Below are positions 52,198 to 61,503 of a DNA stretch of 64,000 bases, piece by piece. Location: assembly GCF_900109045.1 (NCBI RefSeq), contig NZ_FNYL01000002.1, positions 744,001 through 808,000 on the forward strand, written 5' to 3'. The notes beneath the pieces were generated by a model. The model had not been told where the DNA came from, ran no database searches, and saw only the letters and a program-made list of their open reading frames with translations. The stretch's first letter is position 1, and each line of letters begins with the position of its first letter. The stretch comes from Dyadobacter sp. SG02. GTDB lineage: Bacteria; Bacteroidota; Bacteroidia; Cytophagales; Spirosomataceae. The position numbers were made by a program, and so were the translations under genes.

Positions 52198-53844
52198 TTA
52201 TTGATAACCGGCATTCTGTTTGAACTCGTTCTTGTTCACCACCGCATCCAGCTGCGTTTGCGGGATCGGGCGGATGGTGTGGTGTTCCTGGATATTGACT
52301 GCATTATCCGGCGCATATTTCTTGATACGCTCCACGAGCTTGCCCGTACGTTTCAGGTCGAACCAGCGCAGTTGCTCGCCGGCGAGCTCGCGTGCACGCT
52401 CGTCGAGGATGAAATCCAGTGTAATATCGGAGGCCTTTACCTGCATTGCCGCCGCTTTACCGGGCTTGGCGGCCCTGGTGCGTACCACATTCACATATTC
52501 CGCCGCAGCGGTAAGGTCGCCGGTTTGCATGGCGGCTTCGGCGGCGATGAGGTACACTTCCGCCAGCCTGATCACGAACACGTCGCGCGCGCTCTGGGCC
52601 TCATTCAGGCTCGCCCGTGTTGGGTCCATGAATTTGGACAGGGTAGGGTAACGAAGGTTATCCTTCACGGTCCCGTCGGCGAGGTAAATGTCGCTGCGGT
52701 CGTAAGTCTGGTACTTTTTGGAAGCTTCCACATTGTCGGCGATTTCCAATTTAGTACAGTAAACAGCGGTATCTCCCTTGGCGACGCCGGTCGGTAAAGT
52801 CGCAGAATTGGCATACCATGACTCCATGAAACTGCCCTCATAACGCGCGTCGTCTGCCGAGAACAGGTCGAGCAGGAAGCGGGTAGGCATGTAGCGGTTG
52901 AACGGGCGACCGTTGTTAATGTCGCGGGTCATGCCCGGGCGGTCGTCGTACTTCATCAGGAAAAGCAAATGCGCATTGTTGCTGCCGCGGCTGTGACCGT
53001 AAGGGTTGAATGTCGAGTTCGCGAGGTCGTTCAATGCGAGGTTGGCGGAGTAGTCCACGGTGTAGATCACCTCTTTGGATTTGAGATTACTCATTTTCCA
53101 GAGATCGGCGTAACTGGCTTCCAGTTTGTAGCCGTAATTGCCGTCCAGAACCGCTTTCGCCATTTCCAGTGCCTCCTTATTCATGCCTCTGGTGAGGTAC
53201 ATTCTGGCGAGAAATGCCTGCGCGGCACCTTTGGTAACCCGGCCATATTGCGGCTGTGTGGCGGGGAGGTTGCTGACGGCGATTTTCAAATCCTCGAAAA
53301 TCTGGTTGTAGAATGTCTCGACGGGTGTTTTATTGGCGGTGGTCACGATGCCGTTGGTTTCGGTGGTTGTGAAATGCACGCCTCCCCAGGTTTCGACAAT
53401 ATGCCAATAGTAGAATGCCCGCAAAAAGCGCAGCTCACCCTCACGCACGGGGCGCAATGCAGCGGAAAGACCCGCCTGATCGATGCGGTTGATCCCCCCG
53501 TTGCAGAGGTTAATGGCCGCGTAAAATTCCCGCCATTCGTTGGTAAGGGCGGTATTGCTGCCTTGGAGGTTGAGGTATTGGGTCAAATCGCGGTATACTT
53601 CGCCGGCACCGCTGGTCCAGATGTCGGTACCGGTTTCGGCGATGTTGTAGCCTTCTTCCTTGCCATACCACCAGCGCTGGTAGGAGTAGGCGGCATTCAC
53701 GAGCGTTTCGAAGCCTTCGGGCGTGGTGTAAACCGTCTCGGAAGTCAGGCCGGAGGGGTTGTATTCTTCCAATGTATGCTCACAGGCAAACAGTCCCATG
53801 AGGGAAACCGCTATAAACCCTGTTTTCAATAGTTTTGATCTCAT
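52198..53844 (-). CDS. SusD/RagB-family outer-membrane glycan-binding lipoprotein
   Basis: 548 residues. The lipoprotein signal ends LMGLFAC with C21 as the lipidated residue. TPR-containing SusD fold with the family signatures VYTTPEGFETLVNAAY, GELRFLRAFYYWHIVETWGGV, GAAQAFLARMYLTRG, VYLIAAEAAMQTGDLTAA, and the C-terminal FILDERARELAGEQLRWFDLKR and IRPIPQTQLDA. It binds oligosaccharides at the surface and acts as the lid of the SusC transporter encoded 21 nt upstream. Confidence 0.96.
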   Translation of the reverse strand: MRSKLLKTGFIAVSLMGLFACEHTLEEYNPSGLTSETVYTTPEGFETLVNAAYSYQRWWYGKEEGYNIAETGTDIWTSGAGEVYRDLTQYLNLQGSNTALTNEWREFYAAINLCNGGINRIDQAGLSAALRPVREGELRFLRAFYYWHIVETWGGVHFTTTETNGIVTTANKTPVETFYNQIFEDLKIAVSNLPATQPQYGRVTKGAAQAFLARMYLTRGMNKEALEMAKAVLDGNYGYKLEASYADLWKMSNLKSKEVIYTVDYSANLALNDLANSTFNPYGHSRGSNNAHLLFLMKYDDRPGMTRDINNGRPFNRYMPTRFLLDLFSADDARYEGSFMESWYANSATLPTGVAKGDTAVYCTKLEIADNVEASKKYQTYDRSDIYLADGTVKDNLRYPTLSKFMDPTRASLNEAQSARDVFVIRLAEVYLIAAEAAMQTGDLTAAAEYVNVVRTRAAKPGKAAAMQVKASDITLDFILDERARELAGEQLRWFDLKRTGKLVERIKKYAPDNAVNIQEHHTIRPIPQTQLDAVVNKNEFKQNAGYQ

Positions 53845-53865
53845 TGTTTTGACTGGTTTAAAGGG

Positions 53866-56800
53866 TTACAGGTTCACATTCAGGCCAAAAACGAACAGTT
53901 TCGTCATCGGGAAGTTCTCCGATCCGCCGCGTTCCGGGTCGTAATCGAGTTTGGTGAATGTCGCCAGGTTCTTCGCCGTCGCGTAAATGCGCAGACCGCG
54001 GATAATCTTCCAGTTGAACTTGTCGACCGGCAGGTTGTACGCGAGCGTCACGTTGCGGATACGTGCGTACGAGGCATCGCGGTAACCCAATGTCGAGAGG
54101 TATTTCAAACCCGCATTCTTGTTCGGGCGGGGGTATTCGTTCGTCGGGTTCTCCGGCGTCCAGTAATCGAGGCCGGTCGTGCTGTTACCAACGCCTTGCT
54201 GGTCGAAACGTGCGTAGCGGTCGGAGTTGATCATCGAACCGATCCGTGCGTAAATCATGAAATTCAAATCGAAACCTTTGAATTTGATGGTATTATCGAG
54301 GCCGCCGCTCCATTTCGGGCGCGGGGTTCCGAGGATCACCCGGTCGTTCACGGCGTCGATCTTGCCGTCGCCATTCTGGTCTTTTACTTTGATTTCACCC
54401 GGTAACTGCGTAGGCGACATCGCTTTGGCCTGTTCCGCTTCCGAAGTTTGCCAGATACCCAGTTTCTCATAATCGTAGAACACGCTGATCGGGCTGCCGA
54501 TGAACCAGCCGTTGCCGATGTCGTTGCCTTCGGTCACCAGTTCGGTGATTTCTTCTTTGTTTCTGGTAAATGTGAGGCTCGAATTCCAGGTGAAATCGCG
54601 GGTACGGATGTTGGTCGTTCCCAGCACGACTTCGACACCACGATTGCGGGTTTTGCCGATATTCTGCTTCACGGTGGTTACGCCGGTTGTTGGAGGTAAG
54701 CCACGGTCGAGGAGCAGGTCGGAGGTGCGGGTATCGTAGTAATCGATCGAGCCGTTAATGCGGCCGTCGAACAGCCCGAAATCCAGGCCGAGATTTTGCG
54801 TAGCCGAAAGTTCCCAGCCCAGCGCCGCATTACCGACATTGCGGGAGAAGGTGTACGCCGGATAAGCCACCTCGTCAAAACCAAATGCAATGCGGGTCAG
54901 CGTGGTTTGCGTCGCGTAAGGCCCCGACGGGTCGTTCCCCGCGATCCCGTAGCTCAAACGCAGTTTCAGATCGCTGAGTTTTTTAACATTCTTCATAAAA
55001 CCCTCGTCGATGATCCGCCATGCAAATGCAGCCGATGGGAAGAACGTCCATTTGTTGCCCGGTGCGAGTTTGGAAGAACCATCCTTGCGGGCCGTCAAGG
55101 TGAGCAAATAGCGGTCTTTGAAACCATAGTTCACACGCGCGGCGAACGATACGAGGTTATTTTTGGAATAAGCCGAATTGATTTTAATCTCTTCCGTGGC
55201 GCTACCGAGCGAGTAAAACAGCTGCGACGGGATAAGCTGGTTCACGCCGGAAGCCTGTGCGTTATCCGACACGGTGGCCAGCGAGCTGCCGATTCCCGTG
55301 AATGTAAAACTATGTTGTTCAAATGCCTTTTGATAAGTCACCACGTTCTCCCAGTTGATCGTCCGGCCATTCGACACATTGTAAGTAGCCAGTGATTTAC
55401 CGGTCAGCGAGCGGTCGATGGACTTCGGCGACGAATAGGCCCCGTTACGCGAATTGGAAAGGTTCGCACCGAGGGTACTGCGGAACGTAAGTCCTTTCAG
55501 CGGCGTGATTTCGACATAACCGTTCGTGAGCGTGCGGGTGGTCAGGATATTGTTGTTAAAAACGCCCGGTTGCTCGTCGGATAGCGGGTTTGCAGTCTGC
55601 CCATCCAGCATAATGAAGTTGAAATTGCCATTCTCGTCATACAGCGAACCCAGCGGACTGATCTTGTTGGCCTGGTTCAAAGGGTCGCGGCGGACGCTCT
55701 GGTTGTAATAGGTGAGCTGGCTTTGCAAACCGATCTTCATCCAGTCCGTTAGCGTATAATCGACATTCAGACGTGCCGTGTAACGCTTCATTTCATCCAG
55801 TTTCAGGATTCCTTTTTCATTAAAATAATCCACTGAAACATAGGATTTCAATTTGTCCGAACCTCCCCGGAAGCCCAGCTGGTAGTTCTGCTGGAAGCCG
55901 GGACGAATGAGTTCCTTCTGATAATCGGTCCAAATGCCTTTTTGTAATGCATCGTATTCGGCCACATTGGTAAAAATCGACGGATCGTCGGCCGGGGTGT
56001 TCCAGACACCCGCCGCGCGCCAGGCTTCGCGTTTGAAATCGCGGAACTCGGTGATATTCATGGCACGTGGGTACATGGTTACCTGCGAAATACCTGCGTA
56101 AGAATTGAAGGAAATGTCCGGACGCCCGCTTCTTCCTTTTTTAGTGGTAATTAAAATAACCCCGTTCGCACCGCGTGAACCGTAAATCGCAATCGAAGAA
56201 GCATCTTTCAAAACTTCCATCGACTCGATGTCGTTCGAATTGATATCGGCCAGGTCGCCATACTGCACGCCGTCGACGATAATGAGCGGGGAGTTATTCC
56301 CGCCTATCGAACGGTTACCTCGAATGGTAATGTTCACACCCGCACCGGCCTGCCCGCTGCTACGCGTGATATCCGCGCCCGCGATTTTGCCCTGTACGGC
56401 ATCGAGGACATTGGCGGAAGGTACCTCTTTTAGTTGCTCGCTTTTGAGCTGCACCACCGAGCCGGTAAGGTCGCGCTTGCGCACGGCGCCATAACCGATC
56501 ACGACGACCTCGTCCAATGCGCTCACGTCCGGTTTCAGCGAAATGTTAAATGTCGTCTGGGCACCCAGCACCACATCCTGGCTTTGATAACCCACAAATG
56601 AGAAGGTCAGCACGGCGCTCGCGTCGTCGGGCACGAGCAGGCTGAACTTACCCTGGCCGTCGGTGCTCGTACCGCGGTTGGTACCTTTCAAAATCACGCT
56701 CACGCCGGGAAGTACCGCGTTCTTTTCGTCGGTCAGTACGCCGGTCACCGTCCGGTCGATAACCTGTTGTTTCGTGGGGGCCGCAGATTCCTCGCGGGCC

Positions 56801-57165
56801 AGGCTTTCCAGCACGATCTGGCCGCCTACGACGCGGTAGGTGAGGTTTAGCGGAGCCAAAATCTCGTCCAGCACGGTATCCAGCCGTTTTTTGCTCACGT
56901 CCACACTCACATTCCTGGCCACATTCACGCGCTCTGAGCTGTACACAATGCGGGCTTTGGTCTGTTTTTCAATGCTGCTGATGACCTTCTCGAAGCGCTG
57001 GTTACGGAAATTCAATGTAACGAGCCGCGCCATTACTTCCTGCTGGTCAACGGCGAACGCGGTCTGGCAAGCCAGCAACGTCACCATGAGCACCCGCAGC
57101 AGTACATTCCCGGTCGCTTTCATGCGCCGACAGGTCCTGGAAAGTAAAGGTTCTGTTTTTTTCAT
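53866..57165 (-). CDS. SusC/RagA TonB-linked outer-membrane importer with STN domain
   Basis: 1099 residues. Signal peptide (about 20-38), STN domain (about 45-115: VTLNFRNQRFEKVISSIEKQT...LDEILAPLNLTYRV), carboxypeptidase-regulatory-like domain (about 139-215), TonB-box-like DEVVVIGYG, plug with TGSVVQLKSEQL and ASSIAIYGSRGANGVILITTKKG (the SusC signature), then the barrel ending KLFVFGLNVNL. The STN domain is the part that in FecA-like receptors contacts the FecR anti-sigma factor, encoded upstream together with the sigma factor. It imports pectic oligosaccharides, judged by context. Its leader contains a stable hairpin at 57254-57283. Confidence 0.96.
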   Translation of the reverse strand: MKKTEPLLSRTCRRMKATGNVLLRVLMVTLLACQTAFAVDQQEVMARLVTLNFRNQRFEKVISSIEKQTKARIVYSSERVNVARNVSVDVSKKRLDTVLDEILAPLNLTYRVVGGQIVLESLAREESAAPTKQQVIDRTVTGVLTDEKNAVLPGVSVILKGTNRGTSTDGQGKFSLLVPDDASAVLTFSFVGYQSQDVVLGAQTTFNISLKPDVSALDEVVVIGYGAVRKRDLTGSVVQLKSEQLKEVPSANVLDAVQGKIAGADITRSSGQAGAGVNITIRGNRSIGGNNSPLIIVDGVQYGDLADINSNDIESMEVLKDASSIAIYGSRGANGVILITTKKGRSGRPDISFNSYAGISQVTMYPRAMNITEFRDFKREAWRAAGVWNTPADDPSIFTNVAEYDALQKGIWTDYQKELIRPGFQQNYQLGFRGGSDKLKSYVSVDYFNEKGILKLDEMKRYTARLNVDYTLTDWMKIGLQSQLTYYNQSVRRDPLNQANKISPLGSLYDENGNFNFIMLDGQTANPLSDEQPGVFNNNILTTRTLTNGYVEITPLKGLTFRSTLGANLSNSRNGAYSSPKSIDRSLTGKSLATYNVSNGRTINWENVVTYQKAFEQHSFTFTGIGSSLATVSDNAQASGVNQLIPSQLFYSLGSATEEIKINSAYSKNNLVSFAARVNYGFKDRYLLTLTARKDGSSKLAPGNKWTFFPSAAFAWRIIDEGFMKNVKKLSDLKLRLSYGIAGNDPSGPYATQTTLTRIAFGFDEVAYPAYTFSRNVGNAALGWELSATQNLGLDFGLFDGRINGSIDYYDTRTSDLLLDRGLPPTTGVTTVKQNIGKTRNRGVEVVLGTTNIRTRDFTWNSSLTFTRNKEEITELVTEGNDIGNGWFIGSPISVFYDYEKLGIWQTSEAEQAKAMSPTQLPGEIKVKDQNGDGKIDAVNDRVILGTPRPKWSGGLDNTIKFKGFDLNFMIYARIGSMINSDRYARFDQQGVGNSTTGLDYWTPENPTNEYPRPNKNAGLKYLSTLGYRDASYARIRNVTLAYNLPVDKFNWKIIRGLRIYATAKNLATFTKLDYDPERGGSENFPMTKLFVFGLNVNL

Positions 57166-57253
57166 ACCTTTAAATGTTTTATTAAATGGAGATTTGATAA
57201 AATGAAACTCCCGGTAAGGCGCGATTCGCTGTCGGCCTCACAGGATTTGCTGG

Positions 57254-57283
57254 CGCTGGCCCATGTTCGCTGCATGGCCAGCG
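57254..57283. other. Hairpin between FecR and SusC genes
   Basis: CGCTGGCC(C)ATG (57254-57265) pairs with CATGGCCAGCG (57273-57283) with a one-base bulge. On the minus strand, where the genes run, no T-run follows, so it is not a normal terminator there. It may shape the SusC leader or protect the processed mRNA end. Confidence 0.5.
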
Positions 57284-57296
57284 TTTTCGTTTGCGG

Positions 57297-58343
57297 CTAT
57301 GTTTGCATATTGGAATAGATGGGTTTACGTGTTCGGAAAGCGTGCGTCGCGCGTGGTTTGCAACCGGGACCGGCAATACGGATCGTCGAGCCGCGGACTT
57401 TGTATTTCGCGCCTAATGCAGCGCAGATGATATCCAGCTGGGTATAAAGCGGTTGTCCGCTCAGGTCGGCCGTCAATGGGCAGTTCATAATCTGGCTGCT
57501 TTCGGTGCTTACGTCCACACCCCACGCATCGCGCAGGTGCTGCGCCACTTGCACGAGTGGCGTATTGTGAAATCGGAATGAGATATTCGCATTCAGCAAC
57601 CGGGGGCGCTCCGCCAGCCCTGCCGAAAATTTGCCCGAATTCCGGTCGAAAGTAGCTGTATGGTTGGGCGTCAAAAGCATGTCCGCAGCCTCTTCGCTCC
57701 CGCGCTCGCTGTACACCGAAACGAGGCCTGTTACCACTTCCACCTTCGTCTGGCCGCCATTCGCAGCCGTGCTCACGTAAAAGCTCGTGCCCAGTACCCG
57801 CGTAGTAACACTGCCCGAATGCACGTAAAAGGGCTTTTTGGGATTTTTTCGAATAATGAAAAAGCCGTTTCCCTTCAATATTACCTCCCTTTTTTTGTCC
57901 TCAAATCGGCTTGGATAGCGCAGCGAGCCGCCTGGACGAAGTTCCACCACACTGCCGTCTTCCAGCATGACCGGCATGACGTTGCTGCCACCATTGTGCT
58001 TTTCTTCCCAGGTATAGGCCGACAGCGGTACATTCCGATCGAGGAGCTTTCCCGCTAAAAACCAGCCGATCAGCAGGAGGGAGGCGGCCATAGCGGCCCA
58101 TCGGAGGTAGATGGATCGAAAAGGGCTGTTGCCGTCGCGTTCATGAAGATCGGGGAGGTAAGCCTTTTCCTGCATTCCAGCCCAAATCCGAAGTTCGGCC
58201 CCGTCCAGATCGCTGTCAGAAACCTCACCGGCATTTTCGTTTTCAAGAATTGCAAACCAATGCTCGACCAGCTGTTTCTCCTGCTCGGTACACGTGCCTT
58301 CCTGATATTTCTTCAATAATGCTGCGAATTGTTCCCGGTTCAT
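57297..58343 (-). CDS. FecR-type anti-sigma factor
   Basis: 348 residues. An N-terminal cytosolic anti-sigma part (1-80: MNREQFAALLKKYQEGTCTEQEKQLVEHW), one membrane helix (about 81-101: WAAMAASLLLIGWFLAGKL), a periplasmic FecR domain (about 130-225: VMLEDGSVVELRPGGSLRYPSRF) and a C-terminal DUF4974/STN-like domain (about 265-330: FRFHNTPLVQVAQHLRDAWGVDV). It is expected to hold the ECF sigma factor and to be released when SusC binds its ligand. It is separated from the sigma gene by 296 nt containing REP-like hairpins. Confidence 0.95.
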   Translation of the reverse strand: MNREQFAALLKKYQEGTCTEQEKQLVEHWFAILENENAGEVSDSDLDGAELRIWAGMQEKAYLPDLHERDGNSPFRSIYLRWAAMAASLLLIGWFLAGKLLDRNVPLSAYTWEEKHNGGSNVMPVMLEDGSVVELRPGGSLRYPSRFEDKKREVILKGNGFFIIRKNPKKPFYVHSGSVTTRVLGTSFYVSTAANGGQTKVEVVTGLVSVYSERGSEEAADMLLTPNHTATFDRNSGKFSAGLAERPRLLNANISFRFHNTPLVQVAQHLRDAWGVDVSTESSQIMNCPLTADLSGQPLYTQLDIICAALGAKYKVRGSTIRIAGPGCKPRATHAFRTRKPIYSNMQT

Positions 58344-58494
58344 GGGTGCCGATGGCTACTTGCTTTTTAATGAGTAGTCAAAGGTCGTGGCGGCGATCCG
58401 CAAAAGATTTTAAATATTATTTGATAAGTTATATTTTAATTGGAGTTTGTGGGGAAAGTTCTGGTTTTTGTGCAACGTCGCTTTAATGTTGCTT

Positions 58495-58539
58495 ACTGGT
58501 CAGAGACCAGTTGTCGCTCGGACGTAGTCGGAGACTACG
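58495..58539. repeat. Two REP-like hairpins in the sigma-FecR gap
   Basis: ACTGGTC-AGA-GACCAGT (58495-58511) and CGTAGTC-GGA-GACTACG (58523-58539) are perfect 7-bp hairpins with 3-nt loops, 11 nt apart and of equal design. They split two genes that are usually close together. The rest of the 296-nt gap (58344-58639) holds no gene. Confidence 0.75.
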
Positions 58540-58639
58540 CCCAACGGCTATCCGTACGTAACAGCAATCGATACGCGTCACCAACTTATTCCAAAAGAAT
58601 TCTCAGAATGACTCCCTTTTTTCCTACGCGGCTGGCCTT

Positions 58640-59188
58640 TCACAAATAATCCTTCAAATAAGACCGCAGCGCCTTCACCACAAGGCTCAAATGATACTCA
58701 ACCGTCCGCTGAGGCATCCGGATCTCCGAGGCGATTTCTTTGGTGGAGCGGTTTTCGAGGCGGTGGAGGCGGAAAATGGTCTGGGCTTTTTCGGGGAAAT
58801 GGCTCAGGCGGGCTTCGATGTTGCGCATGAGCTCGCTGGCATCGAGTTGCTCTTCGGTGGTACAAATGGCATCGGAATAGCCTGTGAATGCGTGGGCGAG
58901 GTATTTTTCGTGCACCATCGCCGATTTGAAATGGTTAATGCACGTGTATTTGACCGACGTGACGAGGTAGGCTTCTAGGTTGTCGACCTGCAAGAGGCTG
59001 CGGCGCTCCCATAAACGCAGGAAAACGTCCTGGATAATGCTTTCCACGGCTTCACGGTCGTCGATCTTGCGGAGGGCGAGCAGGTACATTTTTTTCCAGT
59101 AACGCTGGTAAATCTCCCGGAAAGCCAGGCTGTCGTCGTCCCGCAGGGCGTCGAGTAGGTGTTGGTCCGGTAGCGATTGGAAGTTCAT
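58640..59188 (-). CDS. ECF RNA polymerase sigma factor
   Basis: 182 residues. Region 2 (about 20-90: LAFREIYQRYWKKMYLLALRKIDDREAVESIIQDVFLRLWERR) and region 4 (about 125-175: FPEKAQTIFRLHRLENRSTKEIASEIRMPQRTVEYHLSLVVKALR). The length and pattern are those of the Bacteroidota sigma factors paired with FecR and SusC. It should direct transcription of the SusC-SusD-GH28-GH43 operon when released by FecR. Confidence 0.95.
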   Translation of the reverse strand: MNFQSLPDQHLLDALRDDDSLAFREIYQRYWKKMYLLALRKIDDREAVESIIQDVFLRLWERRSLLQVDNLEAYLVTSVKYTCINHFKSAMVHEKYLAHAFTGYSDAICTTEEQLDASELMRNIEARLSHFPEKAQTIFRLHRLENRSTKEIASEIRMPQRTVEYHLSLVVKALRSYLKDYL

Positions 59189-59530
59189 GTGCGGTTACCC
59201 GATGCTTATTTAAGGTGCCTGATGCGTTATTCTGAAATTGGATTTTTCCGGTATCCGGCAAAAGCGGTGAACCCTGCCGGGACTTAATTTGAATCCAATT
59301 TTGATCGTGACCAATGCAATCGGCCGATTTTTTTACGCAGACGTTGCCGGGAACGTTGTCATTCCGGATTTTTATAAGGAAAGCCATACTTTTTCACGAC
59401 AATGCAAAATTATCAGTCTAGATTTGTCAGATTGACATTTGAAATATTGCAAGAATACTTTGTGTAAAAACAGCGGTAAAACTGTGCAAAATCCTGCTTT
59501 GTTTCGCGCTGATCATCATCTTGATATGTC
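59189..59530. other. 342-nt divergent intergenic region
   Basis: No gene. A possible minus-strand -7 element TAATTTTG (59412-59405) lies 217 bp before the sigma start, with no -33 partner. The stretch at 59432-59460 (TTGACA, 17-nt spacing, ATACTT) resembles a sigma70 promoter of other phyla, which is not expected to be used here. Confidence 0.4.
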
Positions 59531-60844
59531 ATGACTATTTCCAGAAGAAAATTCATCCATACCGCCTCGGCCGTTGCCGGTAGCGCCGCCTTTTCGCCAG
59601 TTATCACCGGGTTCGCGCATGCCAGCCCGCCGCTTCGGGCTGCGGCTGCGGACAAGATCCGTGTCGCAGCGATCGGAATCAACAGCATGGGGTGGGCGGA
59701 CGTCAATGCGGTGATGAAAAACCCGGGTGTGGAATGCGTGGCGCTCTGCGATGCCGACCGCAATGTGCTCGATAAACGCGCCGCCGAACTAGCCGCGAAA
59801 GGGATCAAGGTGAGTACTTTCAGTGATTACCGTAGAATTCTGGATAATAAGGATATCGATGCGGTGGTGATCGGTACGCCCGACCACTGGCATTGCCTGA
59901 TGATGGCCGAGGCTTGCGAGGCCGGTAAGGACGTGTACGTCGAAAAGCCGATCGGGAACTCTATTGCCGAATGCCGGGCGATGGTCGCGGCGCAGGAGCG
60001 GACCGGGCGGGTCGTGCAGGTAGGGCAATGGCAGCGCAGCCAGAAGCATTTCCGCGACGCGGTCGATTTTGTGCATTCCGGGAAGCTCGGGAAAGTGGGG
60101 CTGGTGAAGGTTTGGGGATATTTTAATTATGGTAATCCAATTTTAAAACAACCAGATAGCGCAGCACCGGCCGGGGTGGACTATGGCATGTGGCTCGGCC
60201 CTGCGACTAAAAGGCCATTCAACCCGAACCGCTTTCACGGCTCATTCCGGTGGTTCTGGGATTACGCGGGCGGCATCCTGACCGATTGGGGCGTGCATTT
60301 GCTCGACTATGCATTGCTGGGCATGAAGGCCGGGGCCTCGCCGAAACGTGTCAGCGCGAGCGGTACCATGGTCCGTAATCCCGGTGCGGAAGCGCCGGAT
60401 ACCTTAACGGCCCTCTTCGAATTCGACGATTTTAACATACAATGGGAGCACGTGATCGGCTATGGCGCCGGTATTTACAACCGCCAGCACGGCATCGCAT
60501 TCCTGGGCGAGAACGGTACATTGATCGTCGACAGGGCAAGCTGGGAAGTGGTACCTTACGAAAAGCGCATGGAAGCCGTTCCGTTGCAGAAGTCGTCGGA
60601 CAATGGGCTGGATGAGCATGCCAGAAACTTCGTGGAGGTGATCCGTTCGCGGCGCATGGGCGACCTGCACGCGCCTATACATGCGGGTGCGGAGGTGGCG
60701 ATCCTTTCGCAAATGGGCAATATCGCTTATCGGACGGGGAGTACGCTGCATTGGGATGCCAAGAAAGGGGAATTCGACAGCGCGGCGGCCAACAAGCTGA
60801 TCGGCAAGGAATATCACAATGGTTACAAGATGCCCCGCGCGTAG
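59531..60844 (+). CDS. Gfo/Idh/MocA-family oxidoreductase, Tat-exported
   Basis: 437 residues. A twin-arginine signal, TISRRKFIHTASAVAGSAAF, directs the folded enzyme with bound NAD(P) to the periplasm. Rossmann domain (about 43-165: IRVAAIGINSMGWADVNAV, ALCDADRN, VVIGTPDHWH, VYVEKPIGNSIAE with the catalytic Lys of EKP), then the C-terminal sheet domain (WDYAGGILTDWGVHLLDYAL contains the conserved D/H). Such exported members may act on glycosides as GH109-like or related NAD-dependent enzymes, or oxidise sugars. The substrate is unknown. A single gene followed by a Crp-like regulator. Confidence 0.9.
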   Translation: MTISRRKFIHTASAVAGSAAFSPVITGFAHASPPLRAAAADKIRVAAIGINSMGWADVNAVMKNPGVECVALCDADRNVLDKRAAELAAKGIKVSTFSDYRRILDNKDIDAVVIGTPDHWHCLMMAEACEAGKDVYVEKPIGNSIAECRAMVAAQERTGRVVQVGQWQRSQKHFRDAVDFVHSGKLGKVGLVKVWGYFNYGNPILKQPDSAAPAGVDYGMWLGPATKRPFNPNRFHGSFRWFWDYAGGILTDWGVHLLDYALLGMKAGASPKRVSASGTMVRNPGAEAPDTLTALFEFDDFNIQWEHVIGYGAGIYNRQHGIAFLGENGTLIVDRASWEVVPYEKRMEAVPLQKSSDNGLDEHARNFVEVIRSRRMGDLHAPIHAGAEVAILSQMGNIAYRTGSTLHWDAKKGEFDSAAANKLIGKEYHNGYKMPRA

Positions 60845-60919
60845 CCGTTCAGGAAGCGGATGTGGGTAAATTGGAGCGCAAATGGTATTTTTGGAGCTGC
60901 CCATCCCCCGTTAAGCTGC

Positions 60920-61480
60920 ATGAGAGTACTTTCCAATCTGGCAAAGCTGATCAACCCCTCCCGGGAAGAGCTGGATATGATGGAACAACGCCTGCATTTG
61001 AAAGTGTTGCGGAAAAACGATCATTTCGTACGGCAGGGCCATGTTTCCGGGGAAGTTGCGCTGGTTGAAAAGGGTACGATGCGGCTTTACGTCGAGACGG
61101 CTGAGAAGGAAATTTGCAAAGATTTTTTGTTTGAAAACGCCGTTGCGTGCTCGTACGACAGCCTTTTCTTTGGCCAAGCTTCGCGGGTGGGCATTCAGGC
61201 TTTGCAAGAAACGCATTTGCTGGTGTTGTCGAACGACGATTTCCATTATCTGTACGCGCATTGTCCGGCCTGGCATCGGTTCTGGAATCTTTTAGTGGTG
61301 GAGCAACTGATGAAAACCGATTACCGCGAAACGGCCTTGTTGAAAGACCCGCCGGACGTGCGGTTCCGGAATATCCTGGAAGAACATCCCTTACTTTTTA
61401 GCAGAATACCCCTGCAATACATCGCCAGCTACCTGGGCATTACCCGTGAAACGCTGAGCCGCTACCGTAGCCGGATTTGA
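60920..61480 (+). CDS. Crp/Fnr-family transcriptional regulator
   Basis: 186 residues from the ATG at 60920 (MRVLSNLAKLINPS). An N-terminal cyclic-nucleotide-binding-like domain (about 15-120: LKVLRKNDHFVRQGHVSGEVALVEKGTMRLYV) is followed by a helix linker and a short C-terminal HTH (about 160-186: IPLQYIASYLGITRETLSRYRSRI). The cAMP-binding arginine and serine of Crp are not evident, as in many Bacteroidota homologues, so the signal may not be cAMP. It lies 75 nt after the oxidoreductase gene and 23 nt before the next. Confidence 0.9.
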   Translation: MRVLSNLAKLINPSREELDMMEQRLHLKVLRKNDHFVRQGHVSGEVALVEKGTMRLYVETAEKEICKDFLFENAVACSYDSLFFGQASRVGIQALQETHLLVLSNDDFHYLYAHCPAWHRFWNLLVVEQLMKTDYRETALLKDPPDVRFRNILEEHPLLFSRIPLQYIASYLGITRETLSRYRSRI

Positions 61481-61503
61481 AAGATTGATTTTTGCATACT
61501 CCT

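Noticed and set aside
59432..59460. TTGACA-N16/17-AATACT promoter-like stretch
   Set aside because: Bacteroidota primary sigma factors do not use the TTGACA/TATAAT type; the match is probably chance in AT-rich DNA.
59413..59808. 131-residue minus-strand frame over the start of the Gfo/Idh/MocA gene
   Set aside because: It overlaps the Tat signal and Rossmann motif coding region on plus and has no motif of its own.
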